Positions 9,299-17,197 of a DNA stretch of 64,000 nucleotides are shown here, in pieces. The notes beneath the pieces are model-generated. The model had not been told where the DNA came from. It did not search any database and saw nothing but the letters and a program-made list of their open reading frames with translations. Every line of letters begins with the position of its first letter. The first letter of the stretch is position 1. Origin of the DNA: Epibacterium sp. Ofav1-8 (GTDB taxonomy: Bacteria; Pseudomonadota; Alphaproteobacteria; Rhodobacterales; Rhodobacteraceae); the NCBI RefSeq assembly GCF_022348185.1, contig NZ_JAKRFD010000014.1, forward strand, positions 1 to 64,000. Reading direction: 5' to 3'. Position numbers and translations under genes: made by a program.

Positions 9299-10159
9299 TC
9301 ACTCTGCTGCCAGGGGCCGCTCTTCTGATCCCAGCGCAGACAGGTCGCGAATGGCCTGCGTCAACTGGGCCCGCACCTGCGCAAAGCGCGCATTGGGGAC
9401 GATGGCGACCTCATCCATATAGAGCGAGCGATCGATTTCGACCTGAATCGCATGCTGCCGGCGCGAGGGGCGTCCATAGGTCTGGGTAATATACGCTCCG
9501 GCAAAGGGCGAATTGCGCGCCACCCGGAACCCCGCGCGAGAGAAGGCCGCCTCGACCGCATCGATGACCCAGCCGTCCGCCGCGGCCCCGAACCGATCCC
9601 CCAGCACGACTTCGGGCCGCTTCGACGGTTTTGCAGAGATCCCCTCCACCGCCTCATGCGGCATGGAATGGCAATCCACCAGAATCGTTTCGCCAAACCG
9701 GGCATGAGAGGAATCAAGCAACCGCTGCAAGGCGCAGTGATAAGGGTACCAGTAGTCATCAATCCGCGCCCGGGCTTCGGCGAGGGGGATTTTGCCGCGA
9801 TAAATCGTCCGCCCGTTGGCAACAACGCGGGGAATCACCCCCAGCCCGGAGGCAACACGCGGGTTCTGGCCGCGTCGGGTGACGCCCTCGATCAACGCCG
9901 GATCAAGCTCTTCGCACGACCTGTTGAGATCCACAAAGGCCCGCGGCAAGGTTGCCGTCAGCATCGGCATGCCCAGCTGCGGCGCGGCCGCGAACAGCCG
10001 GTCCACAAAGGCATCCTCGCTGCTGCGCAGGCGTTTTGCATCCAGAATCGACTGCGCCACAAAAGAATCGGGATAGAATGCACCGCTGTGCGGCGACGCG
10101 ACGACCACAGGTGATCGCCACACCTGGGGCATTTCGATAGAATATGCCTGTCCTGACAT
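9299..10159 (-). CDS. N-formylglutamate amidohydrolase family protein
   Basis: A 286-residue protein of the N-formylglutamate amidohydrolase (HutG-like) family, zinc enzymes that release formate from N-formylglutamate or related N-acyl amino acids. Visible family motifs are ASPHSGAFYP near the N-terminus, DLNRSCEELD and VDCHSMPHEA, which carry the likely metal-binding His and Asp/Glu residues. The start at 10159 follows GGAG and removes a 45-codon extension. No histidine-degradation genes are adjacent, so the true substrate is open. It converges on dinB with a 19 bp gap. Confidence 0.85.
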   Translation of the reverse strand: MSGQAYSIEMPQVWRSPVVVASPHSGAFYPDSFVAQSILDAKRLRSSEDAFVDRLFAAAPQLGMPMLTATLPRAFVDLNRSCEELDPALIEGVTRRGQNPRVASGLGVIPRVVANGRTIYRGKIPLAEARARIDDYWYPYHCALQRLLDSSHARFGETILVDCHSMPHEAVEGISAKPSKRPEVVLGDRFGAAADGWVIDAVEAAFSRAGFRVARNSPFAGAYITQTYGRPSRRQHAIQVEIDRSLYMDEVAIVPNARFAQVRAQLTQAIRDLSALGSEERPLAAE

Positions 10160-10222
10160 ACCAGCTCCGCTTTCCCGCCTGATAATCACAGCATAGAGTT
10201 TATATTTCTGTGGCAAAAGCTC

Positions 10223-10251
10223 TTGCGCCCACAATCGACTCCTTTTATAGA
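10223..10251 (+). promoter_or_regulatory. Promoter of the tRNA-Val gene
   Basis: TTGCGC (10223-10228), a 17-nt spacer, and TATAGA (10246-10251) lie 66 bp upstream of the tRNA. The initial transcribed sequence CCCCTTCACCG is shared with the leftward promoter at the window edge, which supports both as stable-RNA promoters. Confidence 0.6.
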
Positions 10252-10316
10252 CCCCTTCACCGACGCGGATCGACGCGCTGAACAGCGTGTTCATGTCGAT
10301 TTGACGTTGGCATCAT

Positions 10317-10391
10317 GGGCGGTTAGCTCAGCGGTAGAGCACTTCGTTGACATCGAAGGGGTCACAAGTTCGATCCTTGTACCGCCCACCA
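10317..10391 (+). tRNA. tRNA-Val (anticodon GAC)
   Basis: The gene folds as a complete cloverleaf: acceptor stem GGGCGGT/ACCGCCC, D-arm GCTC...GAGC, anticodon stem CTTCG/CGAAG with loop TTGACAT (anticodon GAC, reading GUC), and T-arm ACAAG-TTCGATC-CTTGT. The 3' CCA is encoded (10389-10391). It is 81 bp upstream of rpmJ. Confidence 0.97.
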
Positions 10392-10472
10392 TGATTTCGC
10401 TGTTTTGGACCTCGGTCCAGGACGCCCCGCTAACCCAGGCGCTGGTTCGCGCCGCAGAAAAGGAGAGAGGCC

Positions 10473-10598
10473 ATGAAGGTCAAGAACTCGCTCCGCTCGC
10501 TGAAGAACCGGCACCGTGACTGCCGGGTTGTGCGTCGCAAGGGCCGCGTTTACGTCATCAACAAGACGCAGCGCAAGTTCAAAGCGCGCCAGGGCTGA
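10473..10598 (+). CDS. rpmJ: 50S ribosomal protein L36
   Basis: A 41-codon basic protein beginning [17 protein letters not shown] and ending RKFKARQG. This is the zinc-ligand-poor, slightly longer L36 form of alphaproteobacteria, with a single cysteine where the zinc form has several. A strong ribosome site (AGGAGAGAGG) precedes the ATG. It is a stand-alone gene between tRNA-Val and a terminator. Confidence 0.97.
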   Translation: MKVKNSLRSLKNRHRDCRVVRRKGRVYVINKTQRKFKARQG

Positions 10599-10635
10599 GC
10601 CTAACGCACAAGACGCCTTTCACGAGGCTCCGAAG

Positions 10636-10662
10636 AACCGCATCTTTTGATGCGGTTTTTTG
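10636..10662 (+). terminator. Rho-independent terminator of rpmJ
   Basis: AACCGCATC (10636-10644), loop TTTT, GATGCGGTT (10649-10657), followed by a T tract. This is a textbook intrinsic terminator 38 bp after the stop. Confidence 0.93.
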
Positions 10663-10821
10663 TTTTTCCGGCCCCCTTTTTTTACCCCAGCGCCCTCCCG
10701 TAGGCCCTCATGCGCGGTCTGCCGTCAGATCGCCGAAATGTGGCGAGGTCACCCGCCCTCGGCCCGCTCATAACTTTTCCGACAGAATTAATCAGTTACC
10801 CCTTACATTTGGACCTCAGTG

Positions 10822-10834
10822 TAGTAATTGACTA
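10822..10834 (+). promoter_or_regulatory. Candidate operator upstream of the iron-binding protein gene
   Basis: TAGT-N5-ACTA is a short inverted repeat about 70 bp before the start codon, in the position of a promoter-proximal operator. Rhodobacterales iron genes are often controlled by an IscR-type iron box; whether this is one cannot be decided by eye. Confidence 0.3.
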
Positions 10835-10902
10835 AAGAACTTGGATTTTGGAGCGCGGCCAGATCGTCCGTGCCCAAGCGACAGTCAAAGGGATAGAAGC
10901 TC

Positions 10903-11913
10903 ATGAGAATCAATATCTTTGCCACACTTGCCGCCAGCTGCCTCGCGACCACCGCGATCGCCGATGGTGTGGTGAACCTCTATTCATCGCGCCACTACGA
11001 TACCGACGAACGGCTCTACAGCGAGTTCGAGGACGCCACCGGAATCACCATCAACCGGATTGAGGGCAAGGCGGACGAGTTGATCGCCCGCATGGAAGCA
11101 GAGGGCGCGAATTCCCCCGCCGACGTGCTGATCACCGTTGATACCTCTCGTCTGGCACGTGCCAAGAACGCCGGCATTCTGCAATCCATCGACAGCGATG
11201 TGCTGGAAGAGAAGATTCCGTCCAATCTGCAGGACGTCGACAATCAATGGTTCGGGTTTTCCCAGCGCGCGCGGATCATCTTCTACGCCAAGGATTCGCT
11301 CGACACCCCGCCTGCCACGTATCTCGACCTTGCCGACCCGGCCTACGAAGGCAAGGTCTGCATCCGGTCGTCGACCAATACCTACAACCAGACGCTGCTT
11401 GCGGCGATCGTGACAAACCATGGCGAGGAAGCCGCCAAGGACTGGGCCGAAGGCGTGGTCTCCAACATGGCGCGCAGCCCGCAGGGCGGTGACACCGATC
11501 AATTGCGCGGATTGGTTTCCGGTGAATGCGAAATCGCCGTGTCCAACAGCTACTACTTTGCCCGCGCCCTGCGCAAAGACGTCAAGGGCGTCTCGGGCGA
11601 TATCGACAAGATCGGATGGGTCTTCCCCGCGCAGGACGCTGAAGGTGCTCATATGAATCTGTCCGGTGCCGGTGTTGCAGCCCATGCTCCAAACCGCGAC
11701 AACGCAATCAAGTTTCTGGAGTATCTCGCATCCGACCAGGCGCAGAAGTACTTCTCCAACGGCAACGATGAATTCCCGACCGTGCCCGGAGTGTCGCTGG
11801 CGGAGAATGTTGCCAAGCTCGGTGAGTTCAAGGCCGATGACGTGAACCTGTCCGAGGTTGCAACCAACATTCCCACTGCCCAGAAGATCTTTAACGAGGC
11901 TGGCTGGAAATAA
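10903..11913 (+). CDS. Ferric iron ABC transporter, periplasmic binding protein (FbpA/FutA type)
   Basis: A 336-residue periplasmic binding protein with a signal peptide cleaved near Ala20. The mature start VVNLYSSRHYDTDERLY and the later SNSYYFARAL carry the tyrosines that ligate Fe3+ in FutA/FbpA proteins. It captures ferric iron for an ABC importer. The matching permease lies 1.3 kb away on the other strand (13200-14879), with a COG0523 GTPase between; no ATPase gene is present in the window. A possible iron operator lies upstream and an intrinsic terminator follows. Confidence 0.9.
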   Translation: MRINIFATLAASCLATTAIADGVVNLYSSRHYDTDERLYSEFEDATGITINRIEGKADELIARMEAEGANSPADVLITVDTSRLARAKNAGILQSIDSDVLEEKIPSNLQDVDNQWFGFSQRARIIFYAKDSLDTPPATYLDLADPAYEGKVCIRSSTNTYNQTLLAAIVTNHGEEAAKDWAEGVVSNMARSPQGGDTDQLRGLVSGECEIAVSNSYYFARALRKDVKGVSGDIDKIGWVFPAQDAEGAHMNLSGAGVAAHAPNRDNAIKFLEYLASDQAQKYFSNGNDEFPTVPGVSLAENVAKLGEFKADDVNLSEVATNIPTAQKIFNEAGWK

Positions 11914-11951
11914 TCCAGCCTCGGGTTTTGGCGGTATCCGCCCTGCCATCC

Positions 11952-11985
11952 GGCGCAGCTCGTTCGCCACGGGCTGCGCCTTTTT
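11952..11985 (+). terminator. Rho-independent terminator of the iron-binding protein gene
   Basis: GGCGCAGC (11952-11959) pairs with GCTGCGCC (11973-11980) and is followed by TTTTT. Confidence 0.9.
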
Positions 11986-12297
11986 CATGCGTCGCCGATC
12001 CGGGATTCGCCCCGTCACCCCCACGCCAAATGCTGCGCTCAGGCGCCTGACCCCGGCAAATCCGCCCGGTTCACACCGGAACACAATAATTTTTTCGAAT
12101 ATTTATCGCGATAAATCAGCGCCTAGCGCCGTTTCGCATATTCTGCCCTCTGCCCGCGGGCAATGTTGGTCTGGACCGGATGGATCACAGCCCCTATAGA
12201 GTCGCGCCAAGCAAGGCAAAGAGCTTGCACAATCTGAAATGGGGAGGTCGGTCGGTATGCCGATTACGATGCACCTGACGTGCGGGGGCAAACCCTG
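11986..12297 (+). other. Intergenic region upstream of the first COG0523 gene
   Basis: No gene is seen. The stretch 12085-12140 is unusually AT-rich for this genome and contains the 16 bp palindrome listed separately. A promoter for the COG0523 gene is probably here. Confidence 0.5.
12101..12116. promoter_or_regulatory. 16 bp perfect palindrome, candidate operator
   Basis: ATTTATCGCGATAAAT is a perfect dyad in an AT-rich patch about 180 bp upstream of the COG0523 gene. It does not look like the Zur, Mur or FnrL boxes I know. The regulator is unknown. Confidence 0.4.
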
Positions 12298-13161
12298 ATG
12301 CGCGTTCCTGTCACGATTGTCAGTGGATATCTCGGCGCGGGCAAGACCACGCTGATCAACTCCCTGTTGGGAGAGGACCACGGCCTGCGTCTCGCGGTGT
12401 TGGTCAATGATTTCGGCAGCGTCAATATCGATGCCGCCCTGATCAAAGAGACCGAGATCGACAGTATCGCCCTGACGAATGGCTGTGTCTGCTGCACGCT
12501 CGGCGATGATCTCCTGATGAGTGTGAACGACCTCCTGTCGCGCGGCGGGACACCGGACCATATCCTGATCGAAGCCAGCGGCATCGCAGAACCGGTGGCG
12601 ATTGCCAATGCACTGCTCGCGGACAGCCGACTGAGCTATGCGGGTATCGTGACGGTGGTGGACGGGACCAACATCGAAGATTTGTTGTCCGACCCGCTTC
12701 TGGAACCTCAAGTGACTCAGCAGATCCGCGCGGCGGATATCGTGCTGATCAGCAAACTACCGGACGGATCGGATGATCAGGTGCAGGACAAGTTGCGCGC
12801 CCTCGGCGCCCGCGCGCCCACCCGGCTCAGCGACATGCCGCTGTCCCGCCTGTTGTTCGACGTTACACCACTGCCCCGCAGCACTGCCCCCGCGCCCCAT
12901 CCCGGATATGTCAGCTGGCAACACCGCAGCCGTCAGGTCCTTGACCGCCGCCAGCTCGGCGACAAGCTCGCGGACCGGCCGGAAGGCCTGTATCGGATGA
13001 AAGGGTTCGTCCTGACCTCCGGTGGCGCCTATGAGCTGCATATCGTCGGGCGCCATGTCGAAGCACGGCGGTGCGATGCGGACGAAACGCTGCTGGTTGC
13101 CTTGGGACCGGAGAACCGGATCAGCCGCGACCAGATCGAAGCCTGGTGGTGTAGCGCCTAA
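12298..13161 (+). CDS. COG0523 (CobW-type) GTP-binding metal chaperone
   Basis: A 287-residue P-loop GTPase. The Walker A motif GYLGAGKT lies at residues 10-17, the metal-binding GCVCC motif has Cys63, Cys65 and Cys66, and a short CobW C-terminal domain follows. Members insert or deliver Zn, Co, Fe or Ni to client enzymes or help in metal scarcity. The position between ferric-iron binding-protein and permease genes hints at iron, but no Zur-like site is seen here, unlike the second COG0523 gene at 57581. The ATG at 12298 is preferred over a GTG six codons upstream. Confidence 0.88.
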   Translation: MRVPVTIVSGYLGAGKTTLINSLLGEDHGLRLAVLVNDFGSVNIDAALIKETEIDSIALTNGCVCCTLGDDLLMSVNDLLSRGGTPDHILIEASGIAEPVAIANALLADSRLSYAGIVTVVDGTNIEDLLSDPLLEPQVTQQIRAADIVLISKLPDGSDDQVQDKLRALGARAPTRLSDMPLSRLLFDVTPLPRSTAPAPHPGYVSWQHRSRQVLDRRQLGDKLADRPEGLYRMKGFVLTSGGAYELHIVGRHVEARRCDADETLLVALGPENRISRDQIEAWWCSA

Positions 13162-13199
13162 CGCCGGCAGGGGGCCCGTTGCGCAGCAGCTGTCGCGCG

Positions 13200-14879
13200 C
13201 TATCGCCTGCGCCCGACCTGACGGCAAATCAGGATCACCGGCAGCAGCCCCACCGCCATGATGGCCAGAGACGGGACCGCGGCCCCCTCCAGCCGCTCAT
13301 CCGCGGCGAGGCGATGCGCCTGCACGGCCAGCGTATCGAAATTGAACGGCCGCATGATCAGCGTTGCGGGCAGCTCTTTCATCACATCGACAAAAACGAT
13401 CAGCAGCGCGGTCAGCAGGCTCGGCGTCAGGATCGGCAGGTGAATCCTGCGCAGCATGCCCAGCGGGCTTTGTCCCAGCGATCTGGCGGCGGCATCCATA
13501 TTGGCATGGACCGTTGCCTGCCCGCCCTCATACGCCCCCAGCGCGGCGGCCATGAAGCGCACCACATAGGCCAGCACCAGCAACCAGATCGACCCGGTGA
13601 CCAGCAGGCCCGTCCGGATTCCGAAACTGGCCTGCATCCAGGCGTCCAGCGCATTGTCGAACGCCGCAAAGGGCACCATCAGACCCACGGCGATCACGCC
13701 GCCGGGCACAGCATAGCCCAGCCGCGAGAAATAGGCCGCCATGCTCGACGGCCGCCCCGGCCGCAGCCGCTGATAAAACCCGAGACCAATGGCCGCCACC
13801 AGCGTAATCAGCGCGGCTGTGGTCGCCAGGGTGAGGGAATTGCTGACAAAGCCGATGTAGCGCCGGCTGAACAGGTCCTGTTCCGACTGCAATCCCATCA
13901 GCGTCAGGCTGACCAACGGCACCAGAAAGCCAAATATCACTGGCAGTGCACAAAGGAGCAGGGCAAAGCAGGACGTCACGCCACTGAGGCGCGCCGGCCC
14001 CATCGTGGCCTGCTGCTTGCCGGCATGGTGATAGCGCGCCCTGCCGCGACTGGAGCGTTCCGCCACCGCCAGCAGCAGGGCAAACCCCAGCAAGCACAGC
14101 GCAAGCTGCGCCGCCCCCGCGCGATCCCCCAGCGAGAACCAGCTGGTATAGATGCCCGTGGCAAAGGTCTGCACGCCGAAATAGGCAACGGTGCCGTAGT
14201 CCGCAATCGTCTCCATCACCGCCAGCAACACGCCGGAGGCCACGGCAGGACGCGCCATCGGCAGGCTGACCCGCCAGAACGCGCGCCAGGAGCTGTGCCC
14301 AAGCGCCCGCGCAGCGAGGAATGCACTGGCGCTCTGTTGCAAGAAGGCCGCGCGCGCCAGCAGGTAAACATAGGGATAGAGCACCAGCACCAGCATCAAG
14401 GCCGCGCCCCCCAGCGACCGGATCTCGGGGAACCAGTAGTCACGCGGCCCCCAGCCTGTCACGTCCCGCAGGGTCGATTGCACGATCCCGGGATGGTCCA
14501 GCAAAAAAGTGTAGCCATAGGCAAGCACATAGGCCGGAAAGGCCAGCGGCAGCACCAGCGCCACCTCGAAGAAGCGCACCCCCGGAAACCGCGTCATGGT
14601 GACCAGCCAGGCCGCCCCCACCCCGATGGAGAAGGTGCCGATCGACACCAGCAGCACCAGATACACCGTCGTGCGCGCATAACGCGGCAGAACGGTTTCG
14701 GCGAGATGGGAGATCGTGTCGATTCCGCCGGTAAAGGCGGCGATCGCCACCGCAACCATCGGCAACAGACAGGCCAGAGCCACGCCCCAGGCCAGAACGG
14801 CAAAGCCGCGAGTGCCCTTGCTACGTGCGGAGATGCTGCGGCGGGGCACGGGCATCTGAGTCTGGCTCGCTTGCGTCAT
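13200..14879 (-). CDS. Iron(III) ABC transporter permease (fused, FbpB/SfuB type)
   Basis: A 559-residue membrane protein with about twelve transmembrane segments in two homologous halves. Each half has an EAA-type loop facing the ATPase: ARALGHSSWRAFWRVSLP (near 195) and AARSLGQSPLGMLRRIHLP (near 475). This is the fused permease architecture of ferric importers. Its partner binding protein is very probably the one at 10903-11913. It runs on the opposite strand, converges on the COG0523 gene with a 38 bp gap, and has no adjacent ATPase gene, so the ATPase must be elsewhere. Confidence 0.9.
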   Translation of the reverse strand: MTQASQTQMPVPRRSISARSKGTRGFAVLAWGVALACLLPMVAVAIAAFTGGIDTISHLAETVLPRYARTTVYLVLLVSIGTFSIGVGAAWLVTMTRFPGVRFFEVALVLPLAFPAYVLAYGYTFLLDHPGIVQSTLRDVTGWGPRDYWFPEIRSLGGAALMLVLVLYPYVYLLARAAFLQQSASAFLAARALGHSSWRAFWRVSLPMARPAVASGVLLAVMETIADYGTVAYFGVQTFATGIYTSWFSLGDRAGAAQLALCLLGFALLLAVAERSSRGRARYHHAGKQQATMGPARLSGVTSCFALLLCALPVIFGFLVPLVSLTLMGLQSEQDLFSRRYIGFVSNSLTLATTAALITLVAAIGLGFYQRLRPGRPSSMAAYFSRLGYAVPGGVIAVGLMVPFAAFDNALDAWMQASFGIRTGLLVTGSIWLLVLAYVVRFMAAALGAYEGGQATVHANMDAAARSLGQSPLGMLRRIHLPILTPSLLTALLIVFVDVMKELPATLIMRPFNFDTLAVQAHRLAADERLEGAAVPSLAIMAVGLLPVILICRQVGRRR

Positions 14880-14944
14880 TCGTCCTGCTTATGAACTGTG
14901 TCGCCCCGGTTTCAAGCATTTTTGTCGGAAATGACAGCACGAAA

Positions 14945-14976
14945 CCGCCGCTGCGACGGTATGTCGACAGCGGCGG
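14945..14976 (-). terminator. Hairpin terminator ending the importer/CoA-ligase operon
   Basis: CCGCCGCTG (14945-14953) pairs with CAGCGGCGG (14968-14976), extended inward by CGAC/GTCG. On the minus strand it is followed by TTTCGTGCTGTCATTT. It lies 32 bp beyond the last gene of the minus-strand operon. Confidence 0.65.
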
Positions 14977-15007
14977 CCGCAGTATTCCATGTTTTGGCAG
15001 GAACAAC

Positions 15008-16225
15008 TCAATCGTAGCTGCGCTGATCCTCGATCACCAGACCATCCTTGGGCAGCGTGCCCGGCGCGACAATATCCACGGTCCCCCTGAGTTTGAGCAG
15101 ATCCACGACCGAGCGGGCAAAGGTGATCTCATCGCCGCCATCGGCCTCGATCCGCACGGTCATGACGTCCATTTCACCACTGCGCGATGCAACAACGCGG
15201 GCTTTGAGGATCTCGTCGTGTTTGTCGACCAGCGCGGCCACCTGTTCGGGGCGCACGAACATCCCCTTGATCTTGGTGGTCTGGTCCGCACGGCCCATCC
15301 AGCCCTTGATGCGCATATTGGTGCGGCCACAGGGGCTCTGACCGGGCAGGACTGCGCTCATATCGCCGGTGGCAAAACGGATCAGCGGGTAATCCCGGTT
15401 CAGCGTCGTGACCACAACTTCGCCCACCTCGCCCGGTGCAACCGGGGTGCCGGTGCCGGGGGTGACGATTTCGACGATCACCTGTTCATCGACGATCATG
15501 CCCTCCATGGCGGCGCTCTCATAGGCGATATTGCCCAGATCCGCCGTGGCATAGCACTGCAGGCAGGAAATGCCGCGATCCGCATAGTCCTGACGCAGGC
15601 TCGGAAACAATGCACCACCGCCAACCGCCGCCTTCGTAAAGCCCAGCTCGACGCCCATGGCCTCGGCCTTGTCCAGGATCACCTTGAGGTAATCGGGCGT
15701 TCCGGCATAGGTGGTTGCCCCAACATCGCGCGCCGCCGTGACCTGCAGTTCGGTCTGGCCGGTGCCAGCAGGCAGAACCGCAGCCCCCACGGTCCGGGCG
15801 CCATTTTCAAAGATCATCCCAGCCGGGGTCAGGTGATAACCAAAGCAGTTCTGCACCACATCGCCCGGCCCGACGCCCGCCGCATGCAGGAAACGCCCCA
15901 TCCGCCACCAGTCGTGATCGACGCCACCGGGTTCATAAATCGGCCCCGGGGATTGAAAGATATGGGCAAACCCGTGCGCAGGCTTGACGGTGAACCCCCC
16001 AAAGGGGGGCTGTGCGGCCTGCGCCGCACTCAAATCCGCTTTGCGCAGCACCGGCAATGCCACCAGCGCCTCCACCGATGTGATCTTTGCCGGGTCTACA
16101 TCCGCGAGCAGGGCGGCAAAACCGGGCGCGGATTTGGCACGGGCGATCTGTTCTGGCAGGAGCGTCGCCAGATCTGCCGCGCGTTCATCGGCGCTGCGGG
16201 TTTCCAATGTATCAAAATAGGTCAT
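15008..16225 (-). CDS. Phenylacetate-CoA ligase-like acyl-CoA synthetase
   Basis: A 405-residue AMP-forming ligase of the PaaK-like group (shorter than the roughly 440 residues usual for PaaK). Visible features are ATTYAGTPDYL, the adenylate-binding LQCYATADLG, RFATGDMS and the C-terminal hinge GRADQTTKIKGMFV. It probably makes a CoA thioester from an aromatic or related carboxylic acid brought in by the importer encoded just upstream. It is the last gene of the minus-strand operon, 16 bp after livF. The real substrate is not known. Confidence 0.85.
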   Translation of the reverse strand: MTYFDTLETRSADERAADLATLLPEQIARAKSAPGFAALLADVDPAKITSVEALVALPVLRKADLSAAQAAQPPFGGFTVKPAHGFAHIFQSPGPIYEPGGVDHDWWRMGRFLHAAGVGPGDVVQNCFGYHLTPAGMIFENGARTVGAAVLPAGTGQTELQVTAARDVGATTYAGTPDYLKVILDKAEAMGVELGFTKAAVGGGALFPSLRQDYADRGISCLQCYATADLGNIAYESAAMEGMIVDEQVIVEIVTPGTGTPVAPGEVGEVVVTTLNRDYPLIRFATGDMSAVLPGQSPCGRTNMRIKGWMGRADQTTKIKGMFVRPEQVAALVDKHDEILKARVVASRSGEMDVMTVRIEADGGDEITFARSVVDLLKLRGTVDIVAPGTLPKDGLVIEDQRSYD

Positions 16226-16241
16226 GTCGTCCCTCCCCGCC

Positions 16242-17078
16242 TTAGCTCAACCACCTTTTCCGACGGCGATAGGAACGCACATCGCGGAAACTCTTGCGGC
16301 CATCTTCGGACATGCCGAGGTAGAATTCCTTCACATCCGGGTTTTCACGCAGCTCTGCCGCCGGGCCGTCCATCACCACTCGCCCGGATTCCAGAATGTA
16401 CCCGTAGTGGGCATAGCGCAGCGCCACGTTGGTGTTCTGTTCCGCCAGCAGGAAGGTCACGCCCTCGTTCTCATTGATCGACTTCACGATCTCAAAGATC
16501 TGCTCCACCAGCTGCGGCGCCAGCCCCATCGAGGGCTCATCCAGCAGGATCGTCTCCGGGCGGCTCATCAGCGCGCGGCCCATGGCCACCATCTGCTGCT
16601 CCCCACCCGAGGTGTAGCCCGCCTGGCTCTTGCGGCGCTCCTTGAGGCGCGGAAAATAAGTGTAGACCAGCTCCAGATCCTCCTGGATCTTGGCGCTGCT
16701 GTCACCACGGGTATAGGCCCCGGTGAGCAGGTTCTCTTCGACCGTCAGGTGCTCAAAGCAATGGCGGCCTTCCATCACCTGGATGACGCCCTTCTTCACC
16801 AGCTCGGCCGGGTCCTGTTCATGCACATCAGCGCCGCGATAGCGCACCGATCCCTTGGTCACCTCGCCGCGCTCCGAATGCAACAGGTTGGAGATCGCCT
16901 TCAGCGTCGTGGTCTTGCCCGCGCCGTTGCCCCCCAACAATGCGGTAATCCCGCCCTTGGGAACATTCAGGCTCACGCCCTTCAGAACGAGGATCACGTG
17001 ATTGTAGATCACCTCGATATTGTTGACCTCGAGCAGGGTCTCCGCCTGCACGTCTGTGGTGTTGGCCGCGTCCAGCAT
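16242..17078 (-). CDS. LivF-type ABC transporter ATP-binding protein
   Basis: A 278-residue ATPase of the branched-chain amino acid type. It has Walker A GGNGAGKT (49-56), signature TSGGEQQMVAMGRAL, Walker B ILLDEPSMGL and H-loop region LLAEQN. It is longer than LivF of E. coli (237 residues) through an N-terminal leader and a basic C-terminal tail (RSYRRRKRWLS). It pairs with the LivG-type ATPase at 21538-22356. Confidence 0.93.
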   Translation of the reverse strand: MLDAANTTDVQAETLLEVNNIEVIYNHVILVLKGVSLNVPKGGITALLGGNGAGKTTTLKAISNLLHSERGEVTKGSVRYRGADVHEQDPAELVKKGVIQVMEGRHCFEHLTVEENLLTGAYTRGDSSAKIQEDLELVYTYFPRLKERRKSQAGYTSGGEQQMVAMGRALMSRPETILLDEPSMGLAPQLVEQIFEIVKSINENEGVTFLLAEQNTNVALRYAHYGYILESGRVVMDGPAAELRENPDVKEFYLGMSEDGRKSFRDVRSYRRRKRWLS

Positions 17079-17197
17079 CTCGAAAGCCTATTCCCTTCGT
17101 CAGTGTCCGGTGGGGACGAAACGGGTACGGCAGCCCTGCGCCGCACCCAATGAGTTCTGAGGTCCACGCCGCCCCATGGGCCGGCGTGGGTTTGCGC

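Larger units (their letters stand above)
10599..10902 (+). other. Intergenic region between rpmJ and the iron-binding protein gene
   Basis: It holds the rpmJ terminator and, nearer the next gene, an AT-richer stretch (about 10770-10850) likely to contain the iron-transport promoter and its operator. No ORF is supported here. Confidence 0.6.

Noticed and set aside
13179-14894. A 571-codon plus-strand frame opposite the iron permease
   Set aside because: Its composition (very rich in Gln, His, Arg) is that of an antisense shadow of a membrane protein gene. No motif is present.
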